A DNA stretch of 64,000 bases. It comes from QHWT01 sp963755695 (GTDB lineage: Bacteria; Acidobacteriota; Vicinamibacteria; Vicinamibacterales; 2-12-FULL-66-21). Positions 19,552-28,900 of the stretch are shown piece after piece. Position 1 is the first letter of the stretch, and the number at the start of each line of letters is the position of its first letter. Both the position numbers and the translations under genes were made by a program. The notes beneath the pieces were generated by a model. That model was not told the origin of the DNA, ran no database searches, and saw nothing but the letters and a program-made list of their open reading frames with translations. Location of the stretch: the NCBI GenBank assembly GCA_963755695.1, contig CAVWLB010000010.1, positions 2,418,001-2,482,000 of the forward strand. The letters are read 5' to 3'.

Positions 19552-20583
19552 ATGGCCAAATCCTGTTTCGGGTCGTTCCAGGAGGAACTCGCGGCCGGTG
19601 CCGCAAACGCCGTGGACGTCTGTCTGTCGATCAAGCCCGGCGAGCGCGTGGCGCTGATTGCCGACGAGCCGAGCGCGGAGGTGGCGGCCAGCCTCGAGCA
19701 GGCACTCGAGGCGACCGGAGCGGTGAAGGATTGCGTGCTGATCGAAGACGTGGCGTCGCGGCCGCTGACCGGTGCGCCACCGGAGGTCCTCGAGGCGCTC
19801 GAACGCGCCGATGCCGGCATCCTGTGCGTACAACCGCAGCAGGGCGAGCTCGGCGCCCGCATGGCCATCGTCGCTGCCGTAGAGCGACGCAGAATCCGTT
19901 ACGCGCACATGGTTGGGGTCACGCCCCACATCATGACGCAGGGGATGAGAGCGGATTACCGGCTCGTGGATCGGCTCAGCACCCGCCTGTGCGAGCGGAT
20001 GCGTAAGGCCGAAACCCTCCGCGTCGAATCTGCCGCGGGAACGTCCCTGATGGCATCGTTCGATCCCTCGTTGTCGTGGATCAAGACGAGCGGGCTGATC
20101 AGCACGCGGTACTGGTCGAATCTGCCGGCCGGCGAGGTCTTCACGACACCCGCGCGGGTCGACGGACTGTTCGTCTGCAACGGAACCGCGGGAGATTACT
20201 TCAACCAGAAGTACGGCGACCTCTCGTCGACGCCGCTGACGCTGGAGATCGCGGAAGGACGCCTGGTGACGGTGCATTGCGCCCGCACCGATCTCGAGCA
20301 CGAATTCTGGGAGTACTGCCATACCGACGAGAACAGCGACCGCGTCGGCGAGCTCGCCTTTGGCACCAACATCGCGCTGCACGAAATGATCGGGGTCCTG
20401 CTCCAGGACGAGAAGATCCCCGGCGTGCATCTCGCCTTTGGCGACCCGTACGGGAGCCAGACGGGAGCCGATTGGAAGTCGCGCACGCACGTCGACGTCC
20501 TCACCCGAGACTGCGACGTCTGGATCGACGACGATCAGGTCATTCGGAAAGGCCAGTACCTGCTGGATCGGCTTGGGCTCTGA
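19552..20583 (+). CDS. M29-like (thermophilic-type) aminopeptidase
   Basis: A 343-residue protein of the leucyl aminopeptidase M29 / related metalloenzyme group. The C-terminal half carries the expected metal-site pattern: GELAFGTN (Glu), DEKIPGVHLAFGD (His), then SRTHVDVLTRDCDVWID (His and Asp). The N-terminal half (SIKPGERVALIAD) is the family's Rossmann-like domain. It probably trims or hydrolyses small peptides or amides made by the upstream ligases. TACAAT lies seven bases before the ATG at 19552, favouring that start; GTG at 19534 would add six residues. The neighbouring downstream gene is convergent across a repeat array. Confidence 0.82.
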   Translation: MAKSCFGSFQEELAAGAANAVDVCLSIKPGERVALIADEPSAEVAASLEQALEATGAVKDCVLIEDVASRPLTGAPPEVLEALERADAGILCVQPQQGELGARMAIVAAVERRRIRYAHMVGVTPHIMTQGMRADYRLVDRLSTRLCERMRKAETLRVESAAGTSLMASFDPSLSWIKTSGLISTRYWSNLPAGEVFTTPARVDGLFVCNGTAGDYFNQKYGDLSSTPLTLEIAEGRLVTVHCARTDLEHEFWEYCHTDENSDRVGELAFGTNIALHEMIGVLLQDEKIPGVHLAFGDPYGSQTGADWKSRTHVDVLTRDCDVWIDDDQVIRKGQYLLDRLGL

Positions 20584-20584
20584 A

Positions 20585-20690
20585 AGGCTCGAACTTCAGG
20601 GCTTCAGGCTTCTGGCTTCGGGAGCTCAACGCCTCGGACGGTTTTGGCTTGAGCCTGGAGCCTGAAGCCCTGAAGCCGCCTTCACACTCG
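20585..20690. repeat. Heptanucleotide hairpin array between convergent genes
   Basis: The left arm is built of GGCTTCA/GGCTTCG units and the right arm of GCCTGAAGCCCTGAAG-type complements. The long imperfect stem lies between the stops of the M29-like gene and the minus-strand esterase, a likely bidirectional terminator. The array runs to the last codons of the esterase. Confidence 0.75.
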
Positions 20691-21410
20691 CCACATGTAT
20701 TCCCTGATCTGATGCTGCCAGTAGGGCCAGTCGTGGCCGCCCATCGGTCCCCAGTCGTCCAGGAAATGACGGATGCCGCGGCTCCACAGGATCGCCGACA
20801 ACCGGTAGGATTCGTCGCTTCTCTCCCACGGTCCCGAACCCGTCGCAATGTGAATCTCGCAGCTCGCGAGATGTCCGAGCGCCCACGGATCGGACAGGTT
20901 GGCGAGGTAGTCGACGGGGTTGTTGAAGTAAAAATTGTCGTCGTAGTCGCCGTCCATGAACCGCTTCATGTCGTAGACCCCCGACATCGCATAGCAGCGC
21001 TTCACGGCATCGGGATGCTTGAACAGCGTGTTTGCGGCATGGTACGCCCCCAACGAGGCCCCCATCGTCCAGACTCCAACTCCCGGATCCTGACAGTGAT
21101 ATCGCACGAACGGGATCATCTCCTGCGTGATGTACTCGTCGTACTGCCGCTGCATCCAGCTCCGGTGCCGCGGGTGAACGCCGCCGTTGGCGAGCGAATC
21201 CCCGTGATTCGTATTCACGCAGAACACCTTGACCCGGCCGCCTTCGATTGCGTCGGCGATGGCGCCGATCAGCCCTTGCCGCTCGTACTCCCATTCATCG
21301 CCACCGCTCGTCGGGAAGGCAATCATAGGGGGGCCCCAGTGGCCATAAACCACGACGCCCATGTCGCGGCCGAGCCGATGTGAATACCAATACTGGTGCT
21401 CTCGACGCAT
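20682..21410 (-). CDS. Alpha/beta-hydrolase esterase (Fes/EsteraseD-like)
   Basis: A 242-residue cytoplasmic serine hydrolase. The nucleophile elbow is GASLG with Ser119, and the late GGHDWPYW supplies the catalytic His near residue 232. No signal peptide is seen. TACAAT lies five bases before the ATG, implying a leaderless transcript. It is divergent from a second esterase, and together they flank the amidoligase group, so they may hydrolyse esters or thioesters of the same metabolite. That functional link is inferred from position only. Confidence 0.82.
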   Translation of the reverse strand: MRREHQYWYSHRLGRDMGVVVYGHWGPPMIAFPTSGGDEWEYERQGLIGAIADAIEGGRVKVFCVNTNHGDSLANGGVHPRHRSWMQRQYDEYITQEMIPFVRYHCQDPGVGVWTMGASLGAYHAANTLFKHPDAVKRCYAMSGVYDMKRFMDGDYDDNFYFNNPVDYLANLSDPWALGHLASCEIHIATGSGPWERSDESYRLSAILWSRGIRHFLDDWGPMGGHDWPYWQHQIREYMWRV

Positions 21411-21415
21411 GGCAC

Positions 21416-21421
21416 ATTGTA
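21416..21421 (-). promoter_or_regulatory. TACAAT -10 element of the minus-strand esterase
   Basis: TACAAT on the minus strand ends five bases before the ATG at 21410. The spacing is the same as in other genes of the window with a start-adjacent hexamer, so transcription probably begins at the start codon. Confidence 0.45.
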
Positions 21422-21482
21422 GTGCCCCCTAAAAGGCAAAGGAGGATCTGGTTGGCAACTGGAACCCGCCGCGGTTATCAGC

Positions 21483-22232
21483 ATGAATAAGCACGCGCTC
21501 GATGTCTGGTCGCCGCAGCTGCGCAACCGCCGGCAGATCGATGTCTATCTCCCGCAGTCCTACGAGAGTGAACCGCGCCGTCGCTACCCGGTCGTCTACA
21601 TGCATGACGGCCAGAATCTCTCGGATCCATACACGGCATTCGGCGGGACGACGTGGCGGCTCGAAGGCGCGCTCGAGCACCTGGCGTCGCGCGGTCTCGA
21701 GACGATCGTGGTTGGAATTCACAACATGGGCGCGCGGCGGATCGCCGAATACACGCCATTTCCCGATGCGAAACACGGAGGGGGGCGGGGGGAGCGCTAC
21801 GTTCGCTTTCTCACCGACGTCGTCAAGCCGAAGATCGATGCGCGCTACCGCACGCGGACCGACCGCGACAGCACCGCAATCTTCGGATCGTCGCTGGGCG
21901 GATTGATCAGCCTGTATGCGTTCTTTGTGCGTCCGTCACCCTTCGGACGGGCCGCAGCGATGAGCCCGTCCATCTGGTTTGCCGGACGCCGTATCCTGGA
22001 GTTCGTGGAACACGCGCGTCATATGCGCGGACGTCTCTACCTGGATGTGGGCACGGACGAGGGCGCCGGCACCCTCAGCAACGCACGGGCACTTGCGCGC
22101 ATCCTGCGGCACAACGGCTATCGCTCGAAGTCCGCGTTTCACTACATCGAAGCGAGCCGACACCGACACCAGGAGCACGATTGGGCTCTCAGGCTTCCCA
22201 GCGCTCTCGAATTCCTGCTAGGGAACGGCTAA
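21483..22232 (+). CDS. Alpha/beta-hydrolase esterase, enterochelin-esterase-like
   Basis: A 249-residue serine hydrolase related to the ferric enterochelin esterase / antigen-85 fold. PVVYMHDGQNLSDPYTAFGG is the oxyanion-side loop near residue 37, IFGSSLGGLISLYA carries the nucleophile Ser137, and the late HRHQEHDWALR holds the catalytic His. No signal peptide is present. It is divergent from the other esterase, with only 72 bases between their starts, so they may share control. Confidence 0.83.
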   Translation: MNKHALDVWSPQLRNRRQIDVYLPQSYESEPRRRYPVVYMHDGQNLSDPYTAFGGTTWRLEGALEHLASRGLETIVVGIHNMGARRIAEYTPFPDAKHGGGRGERYVRFLTDVVKPKIDARYRTRTDRDSTAIFGSSLGGLISLYAFFVRPSPFGRAAAMSPSIWFAGRRILEFVEHARHMRGRLYLDVGTDEGAGTLSNARALARILRHNGYRSKSAFHYIEASRHRHQEHDWALRLPSALEFLLGNG

Positions 22233-22257
22233 GCGCGCTGTGGTCGAGGTGGCCTTA

Positions 22258-22437
22258 TCAGGTCTTGGCGTCGCGGCCGCCTCGCTTGGAATCTGAAGCG
22301 TCCGCCTCGAGGAGCGTCCACATGCCGACACGCCAGAGTCGTTCGCAGTCCGGGCACCACGTCAGGTACCACACGTCCATCATCCCCCGCAGCTCGGTGC
22401 TTGCCTGACACTTCGGACAAATCAACGTCACAGCCAT
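22258..22437 (-). CDS. Small zinc-ribbon protein
   Basis: A 59-residue protein with CPKC and CPDC, a single zinc ribbon, followed by an acidic/basic tail. The start at 22437 (MAVTLICPKC) is chosen because the zinc ribbon then begins the protein and TACAAA lies six bases upstream on the minus strand. The longer in-frame start at 22530 would add a non-conserved leader. Its function is unknown. It is divergent from the response regulator. Confidence 0.55.
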   Translation of the reverse strand: MAVTLICPKCQASTELRGMMDVWYLTWCPDCERLWRVGMWTLLEADASDSKRGGRDAKT

Positions 22438-22592
22438 GATGTTTTTGTAGGGAAACCCGACGCGGTTCCTGCCCGCGGACGGCACCCAAAGCCCTCTCCG
22501 CATGGTGCGTGCCGTCAAAGCCTCATCCATGGTACGAACCTCGCAGGGGACCGCCCCACACGTCTGTTCGTGCTATCGAAGTGGGAAGATTG

Positions 22593-23000
22593 ATGACCCG
22601 ATTACGCCCGCTGGTACTCATCGCGGAAGATTTTGAAGACGCTCGCGAGCTGTACCGCGACTACCTCGAGTTCTCGGGATTCGATGTAGAGGCGGCAGCC
22701 AACGGCCGCGAAGCGATTGACATGGCGTCGAGGCTCCAGCCCGACATCATCCTGATGGACGCGAGCATGCCGGTTCTCGACGGATGGCAGGCGACGCGCC
22801 AGCTCAAATCCAACCCGGCCACCCAGCAGATTCCCGTGATCGCGCTCACGGCGCACGCGTTCGACGACGCGCGTCAGCAGGCAGAGGCGGCGGGATGCGA
22901 CGGATTCGTCACAAAGCCGTGCCTTCCTGACGATCTGGTCGAAAAGGTGCGCGGAACCCTGGAAGGCGTCGGCAGACGGAAACCCCGCGCACGCCAATAA
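22593..23000 (+). CDS. Single-domain response regulator
   Basis: A 135-residue receiver domain. VLIAEDFEDAREL supplies the acidic pocket, IILMDASMPVLDGW the phospho-acceptor Asp, ALTAHAF the switch Thr and VTKPC the Lys. No output domain follows. The gene is not near a kinase. A start at 22593 gives the compact receiver; an in-frame upstream start at 22509 would add 28 residues without similarity to the family. Confidence 0.85.
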   Translation: MTRLRPLVLIAEDFEDARELYRDYLEFSGFDVEAAANGREAIDMASRLQPDIILMDASMPVLDGWQATRQLKSNPATQQIPVIALTAHAFDDARQQAEAAGCDGFVTKPCLPDDLVEKVRGTLEGVGRRKPRARQ

Positions 23001-23075
23001 CGGATAGTTGTTGTAAGCTGGTCTCTACCCGCGCTCGACAAGGTTCGGTAGGCTCGAACCAGGAGACCTGACACG

Positions 23076-24002
23076 ATGAATCCGATCACCGGACTGCTGA
23101 CGGCGCTCGGCGCGCTGACGGCCGTATTCGCCGGCGCCTGGACCCGCGCGGTCCTGGCCGTCCGACGCGAGGCGCCCGCCGCCACATCACCCGCTGCCGA
23201 CGCGCGCTTTCCATCGGCAGCACAGATCGGCGTCGGGGCGGTCACCAATTTCTTCGACACCCTCGGAATCGGCTCGTTCGCCACGACGACGGCGTTGTTC
23301 CGATGGTTGAGGATGGTGCCCGACCGCATCATTCCGGGAACGCTCAACTCCGGCCACACCCCTCCGACCGTCGTCCAGGCGTTCATCTACACCTCGATCA
23401 TTCCCGTCGACGTCGTCACGCTGTTCTCGATGATTGGCGCGGCGGTGCTCGGCGCCTGGCTGGGCGCGGGAATCGTGGCCAAATGGTCCAAGCGCAACGT
23501 TCAGATCGGGATGGGCTTTGCGCTGCTTGCGGCGGCGACGTTTTTCACGATGAAGCAGCTGAGCCTGTTTCCCGCAGGCTCGGAGGCGCTTGGCGTGCGC
23601 GGGATCTGGCTGATCATCGCGGTAGCGGCGAACTTCATGCTGGGTGCCCTGATGTCTCTTGGCATCGGCCTTTATGCGCCGTGCATGATCTTAGTGGGCC
23701 TGCTCGGGATGAGCGAGCGGACCGCGTTTCCGATCATGATGGGGTCGTGCGCGTTCCTGATGCCGGTCGGGAGCCTGCGGTTCATCCGCGAGAAGGCCTA
23801 CAGCCTGCGCGCCGCGCTCGGCCTGGCGATTGGCGGTGTTCCGGGCGTGCTGGTCGCGGCGTACATCGTGAAATCGCTCAATCTCGTGACCGTCAGGTGG
23901 CTGGTCATCGTGGTCGTCGTCTACACCGCCGCGACGATGCTCTACTCAGCGTTCTCCGAACAGCGATCGACAGCCGGAGCGCCGCTCAAAGCCGAGGCCT
24001 GA
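23076..24002 (+). CDS. TauE/SafE-type membrane permease
   Basis: A 308-residue membrane protein with about eight predicted helices. VGAVTNFFDTLGIGSFATTT is the first conserved TauE/SafE-like repeat, and LMSLGIGLYAPCMILVGLLG is the second. The family exports sulfite, sulfonates or other organic anions. This copy is not beside sulfur genes, so its cargo is open. It is monocistronic; the ATG at 23076 follows CAGGAGACC by a normal spacing. Confidence 0.8.
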   Translation: MNPITGLLTALGALTAVFAGAWTRAVLAVRREAPAATSPAADARFPSAAQIGVGAVTNFFDTLGIGSFATTTALFRWLRMVPDRIIPGTLNSGHTPPTVVQAFIYTSIIPVDVVTLFSMIGAAVLGAWLGAGIVAKWSKRNVQIGMGFALLAAATFFTMKQLSLFPAGSEALGVRGIWLIIAVAANFMLGALMSLGIGLYAPCMILVGLLGMSERTAFPIMMGSCAFLMPVGSLRFIREKAYSLRAALGLAIGGVPGVLVAAYIVKSLNLVTVRWLVIVVVVYTAATMLYSAFSEQRSTAGAPLKAEA

Positions 24003-24084
24003 ATACGTTCGGATCAGCAACCAACCGACAGACCGCACCGACTCAGGATCGGGCGCAGCTGGAAGATTCACTTAGAATCTGCTG

Positions 24085-25107
24085 ATGCTTCGATCGGTCC
24101 TCGTTGCCTGCGCGATGCTCATCGTTGCAGTGGCCCCTTCACCACACTGGACTGTCCAGACCAGCGGCGTCACGGCGCGACTCCGCGGGATCAGTGCGGT
24201 GAACGGACGCGTCGCCTGGGCAAGCGGCGCCAACGGAACGATCCTGCGGACCGCTGATGGCGGCCAATCCTGGCAGCGTCAATCAATCCCGGACACCGGG
24301 AAACTCGACTTCCGCGATATCGATGCGGTGAGTGAAGCGACCGCTTACGTGCTGAGCATCGGTCCCGGCGACGCCTCTCGCATCTACAAGACGATCGACT
24401 CGGGATCGCACTGGACCCTGCAATTCACCAACGACGAGCCGAAGGCGTTCTACGACGCGATGGCGTTCTGGGACGCCAACCGTGGGATCGCCGTGAGCGA
24501 CTCCGTTGATGGCCACTTCGTCGTCCTGGTCACACGTGACGGCGGGCGCGCATGGACGCGCGTGCCCCAGGCCGCGCTCCCAGCCGCGCTTCCAAACGAA
24601 GGCGCATTCGCCGCAAGCGGCACCAACGTTGCCGTGCTCGCACCAAATCACGCCTGGATCGGCACGGGAGGTGCGACGAAACCACGGGTGCTCCGATCGA
24701 ACGACAGCGGCAATTCCTGGACGATCGCCGATGCTCCGCTCACGGCATCGGCTTCTGCCGGAATCTTCTCCGTCGCATTCCGCGATGCAGACCACGGGAT
24801 GGTCGTGGGCGGCGACTTCAAGGACGAGGCGCAGGCGGAGAACAACGCGGCCGTTACCTCGGACGGCGGCGCGACGTGGACTCCCGTCACGGGTCTGGGC
24901 GGTTTTCGATCCGCGATCACCCATATTGGTGGAGCGTCACCCTCGTGGGTAGCGGTCGGCCCGGCGGGATCGGACATCTCGACGGATGACGGACACACGT
25001 GGAGAGCGATACCGGGGCCGGGCTATCACGCGTTTGGGATTGCCCCTCGCGGCAACGTCGGATGGGGTGTCGGCGAAGATGGCCGGATCGCGCGGCTGAG
25101 GTGGTAG
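24085..25107 (+). CDS. YCF48/BNR-like beta-propeller protein, secreted
   Basis: A 340-residue protein with an N-terminal signal peptide (MLRSVLVACAMLIVAVAPS) and repeated blades of the type ILRTADGGQSW, IYKTIDSGSHW, VTRDGGRAW, LRSNDSGNSW and VTSDGGATW. These Asp-box-like repeats match photosystem-II-stability-factor (YCF48)-like or sialidase-like propellers. In non-phototrophs their role is unclear; extracytoplasmic binding is likely. TAGAAT lies exactly six bases before the ATG. Confidence 0.8.
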   Translation: MLRSVLVACAMLIVAVAPSPHWTVQTSGVTARLRGISAVNGRVAWASGANGTILRTADGGQSWQRQSIPDTGKLDFRDIDAVSEATAYVLSIGPGDASRIYKTIDSGSHWTLQFTNDEPKAFYDAMAFWDANRGIAVSDSVDGHFVVLVTRDGGRAWTRVPQAALPAALPNEGAFAASGTNVAVLAPNHAWIGTGGATKPRVLRSNDSGNSWTIADAPLTASASAGIFSVAFRDADHGMVVGGDFKDEAQAENNAAVTSDGGATWTPVTGLGGFRSAITHIGGASPSWVAVGPAGSDISTDDGHTWRAIPGPGYHAFGIAPRGNVGWGVGEDGRIARLRW

Positions 25108-25230
25108 TTCGAGGTCCGAGATCCGAAGTCCGAGATCCGAGATCCGAGGTTCGAGATCCGAGGTCCGAGGTCCGAGATCCGAGATCCGGATCGAGGTTCG
25201 AGGTTCGAGGTCCGAAATCCGAATACCAAG
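25108..25230. repeat. Heptanucleotide array of ATCCGAG/GTCCGAG type
   Basis: About sixteen 7-bp units with consensus RTYCGAG (ATCCGAG, GTCCGAG, GTTCGAG) fill the gap between the propeller gene and the convergent secreted-protein gene. The units vary at positions 1-3 and keep CGAG. No gene is seen. Confidence 0.8.
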
Positions 25231-25241
25231 TGCGAGGTTCG

Positions 25242-25970
25242 TTAGCGGATCCGAATTGCGAGCAGGTGACTCTCCGTCAGGTCACCGGCGCCGGCAACCA
25301 ACTCGAACAAGTAATCACCGTGCGGCAGGTTGGCAAGCCCGATGTCGACGATCGCCGTTCGGCGCGTTTCATCGGCGCTGAGCGGTAGTCTCGGCAAGAG
25401 GATTTTGCCGGCGCGATTGAGAAGGCGCGCCTCTCGGTGATCCAGCGGCGCCAGCTCCGGCCACTCGATCCGGACGCGTTGGTTGCGCGCGAACTCGAAC
25501 GCCGCGACCGGCCGTCGGGTGACGCGCGAGGCGGAGCGGTATGCGAGCGGCTCTCCCACCAAGCGCCCGGTCGGTGGATAGAGCTTGACCCAGTCGTCAG
25601 CGGGCGTCTCCCCGCCGCCCCGAACGCTCACCGACACGTGCGACACCCAAGCGCTGCTCTCGACCGACAACCTTATCGTCGTCGCGTAGGCTCCGGCATC
25701 GATGTGCCCACGACCCTTGCCGAGGAGCCGGCCGTCGGCGGCCGAAGCCTCCGCCTCCACGTCGGCCCCCTCCTTCCAGCGGCCGGCCTGGATGGACGAC
25801 TGGGACAACTCGGCGACGACGGTGAAATCGTTTCCGGACCGGATGCAGTAGACGGCAAACGGACGAGAGGCACGTTCGAGGATGGCCAGGGCCGCCTCGC
25901 GCGGCGTCTGCCCGATCGCTGGAGGAGACGCCGCCGCAAGCGCGGCAACCAGAAGGAGACCTTTGGTTAT
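25242..25970 (-). CDS. Secreted protein of unknown function at the end of the MoxR block
   Basis: About 242 residues. After a signal-like N-terminus (KGLLLVAALAAASPPAIG) come EAALAILERASRPFAVY and an all-beta C-terminal region (DYLFELVAGAGDLTESHLL). A similar beta-rich tail follows VWA domains in some acidobacterial proteins, but no VWA domain is present here. The reading frame opens directly after the DUF4175 stop with ATA, not ATG (TAAATA). Elsewhere in the window a stop is followed directly by ATG (TAAATG), so either a base error or a rare start is involved. Confidence 0.6.
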   Translation of the reverse strand: MTKGLLLVAALAAASPPAIGQTPREAALAILERASRPFAVYCIRSGNDFTVVAELSQSSIQAGRWKEGADVEAEASAADGRLLGKGRGHIDAGAYATTIRLSVESSAWVSHVSVSVRGGGETPADDWVKLYPPTGRLVGEPLAYRSASRVTRRPVAAFEFARNQRVRIEWPELAPLDHREARLLNRAGKILLPRLPLSADETRRTAIVDIGLANLPHGDYLFELVAGAGDLTESHLLAIRIR

Positions 25971-28900
25971 TTACCGCCCCCCTTGGACAGCGACCGGTAG
26001 GTACTGCTCGACCAGCTTGCGGTACTGCTCCGGCACATCGTCGCTGCCCGAGAGAAAGACCTGGTTGGCATTGGCGTCGAGCCGGCGGCGGAGCGTGTAC
26101 TCGAAGCGCTTGATGTTGTCGGTCACGGCACTCTCCAGCCGCCCGAGCGCTTCGGGGTTCTGGTACGCGACTGTCGTCGTCGAGCTGGCGCAGGCCCGCA
26201 GGATCTCGTCGAGCTCCTTCGCATCGATCTTCTGATCCTTGAGCATGCGGCGGAGCTGTTCGGCATCAGCGGTGCGCTGGCGCACTTCGCCGCGGAACTG
26301 GCGGATGTCGTTGCTCGAGAAGCGGCCGCCGCCGGGACGGCTGTCGCCGAATGCACCGGCGTCGGGCCGGAACTCGTCCGCCCCGAGTGTCGCCCTTCGC
26401 CGGCCCGGCCACCTTGGGTCGGGTCGCCCGGTATTGCGACCGCCATTGCCCCCCTGTTGTCCTTGCCCTGCTGGCCCTGCTGCCCTTGCTGGCCTTGCTG
26501 TCCTTGCTGGCCTTGCTGTCCCTGCTGGCCTTGCTGGCCTTGCCCCTGCTGGCCTTGTTGACCCTTCTGACCTTGCTGACCCTGCTGGCCGTTCTGTTGC
26601 CCCTGCTGGCCATGCTGACCTTGCTGTCCCTGGGCTTGCTGTGCCCTGCTGTCCGCGCTGCCCGTCCTTACCCTGCGCCGCTCTGACCCTGCTGCCCGCG
26701 CTGGCCTCGCATGCGCTCGCCGAGCGACTCCATGCCCTCGGCGAGCTGCCGCGCCTTGTCGAGCGCCTGCGCGTTGGCATCGGCCTTCGTGTCGACCGAC
26801 GGCCGACGCGGCCTCGCCGATCTTCTTCCGCAGATCGTCGAGGTTGTCTGGATGTCGCGCTCGAACGACGCGACGTCGGACGGTCTGGCCGCCGCCGCGC
26901 AGCATCTGATCGGAGTAGCGGATCTTGTCGCGGATCCGCTTGTCGCGAATCGCCGTTGGCGGCTTCGGTCAGCTTGCGTGACGCGTCGCGCTCGTTCTTG
27001 AACATGTCGCCGGCGGTGCGATCGAGCTGCTTCTCGAGCTGATCGACCTTGCCGGCGAGCGGCTGCTTGCGCTCGCTGAGCTGCTGCGACCTTCTCGCCG
27101 CGGCGCGCTACCTGCGCGTCGAGCTTCGTCGACGTCCTCCTGGATCTGCTGCTGCTCGCGCGCCATCGCCTCGGCCTGGCGCAGCGCGTCCTCGACGTCG
27201 CGGCCGGTGCGCGCCGACTGCGACTGCTGCAGCTGGCGCTCGGCTTCGCTTCAACTGCTCGATCGCGCCGGCGGCCTGCGCCGCTGCGTTCGGATCGCCG
27301 TTGGCCGCGGCCTGGCGCATCGCGTCGGCCGCCTGCTGCAGGCGTCGCGCGGTCTGCTGCAGCTCGCGGACGGTTCTCTTCACGCGCGAGCTTCTCGAGC
27401 TGCCGCGCGGCTTCTTCCGCCTGATCGGCGAGCGCGCGCTGCGCGTCGCCGCCGCCCTGTCCCTGCCCCGCCGCGGCGCGCCGGCGCTGCCGCTCGGCTT
27501 CCTGCTCCTGTCGCCGCGCCAGCTCCTTCAGCTTCTCGGCGAGCTCGTCGATCTTCTGATCGGCCTGCTGCTGCGAGGCGCGCTGCGGCGGTCTCGTACT
27601 GGTTGGCCATCTTGTCGACTTCGAGCTCGAAGAGATCGGCCAGCTCCTCGGCCATCTTGCTGCTGCCGCCGCCGCCGCCACCGCCCTGCTGCTGGCTCGC
27701 GCTCACCTGCAGCTCGTACTCTTCTTCCGCCTTCTGGAGGAACTCGAGCGCGCGCTGCTCCGGCGGCAGCGCCGCTGTCGGGACTCGCCGCCTGCAGCTT
27801 GCCTTCGGCGGTCTGCATCTCGGGCACGCTCTGCTTCAGGAAGTCGGTGATCTTCTTGAACCGCTCGGCCTGGTCGCCGACGCGCGTCGGCGAAGTTGCT
27901 GAGCAGCTCGGTCGACCTGCTCGCGCAGCCGCTTCTGCATCAGCGCCGACGACGACGGTGCTCTCGCTGCAGGCTTCTGGGCGGCCGTCGCCTTGCGATC
28001 GCGCTGGATGTTGAACGTCGCGGCGATGATCTGCCGCTCCTGCTCGGAGAGCGCGCCGACCTGGTTCTGCTGTCCGCCGCCGCCGCCGCCGCCGGCCTGC
28101 GACTCCGCCTTGCGGAAGTCCTTCTGCAGCGGGCGGACGCGGACGAAATAGAGGTCGCTCGTGCGCCTTCTGCGGTCCGCCGACCGTGTCGTTGTCGCCG
28201 AGCGCGCGCGTAGTACGACACCGAGTCGCCCGGCTTGACGCTCATCTCTTCGAGATAGAGCGTGTGACCCGGCGGACACGTCGGTCATCCGCGTCGTGCC
28301 GTCGAACAGCTTGACCGTCTTCTCGGGCGCCGCCGTTGACGCTGTAGACGAGCTCGAGCGATCTTGACGCCGTAGTCGTCTTCCGCCTTCGCCTCGAGGA
28401 ACACTTCCTCGATCGGCGACGCCGAGGTGTCGCGGCCCGGCTTGGTGAACGACACCGTCGGCGGCTGATCGGTGAGCACGTCGATCGAGTACTTCGGCGA
28501 GCGCGCCGACGCGCGGCCCGCCCGGCGCGTCGAGCTCGATGCGGTAGAAGCCGTCGTGATCGGCGGTGAACGTGCGCGGTCAGCGCGCCGTCGGCGCCGA
28601 CCGTCATCGGCACCTGCGTCTTGTCGTCGATCGACGATCGCGCCGCCGTGCGGCCGCCATCGTCGGCACGGCGCGGACGTGGATCTCGGTGCCGCGGAGG
28701 ACCGCGATGTCGCCGCCGTCTTCGATCTTGCGCGGCTGCAGGCCGGTGTAGGCCGGGAAGTGGTACTCGAGCTCGAGCTTCTGGACGTACGGCATGTCGG
28801 CGACCTTGAGCGAGTAGCACCGGCGAGCGCACGCCCGACGGCCTCGACGAAGTACTCGACCGGCGCGGCGACGTCGAAGAGCGTGCCTTCGTAGTTGTCG

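Noticed and set aside
18018..19868. 616-codon open frame antisense to the permuted ATP-grasp gene
   Set aside because: It overlaps two well-supported plus-strand genes and has low-complexity composition without domain signals.
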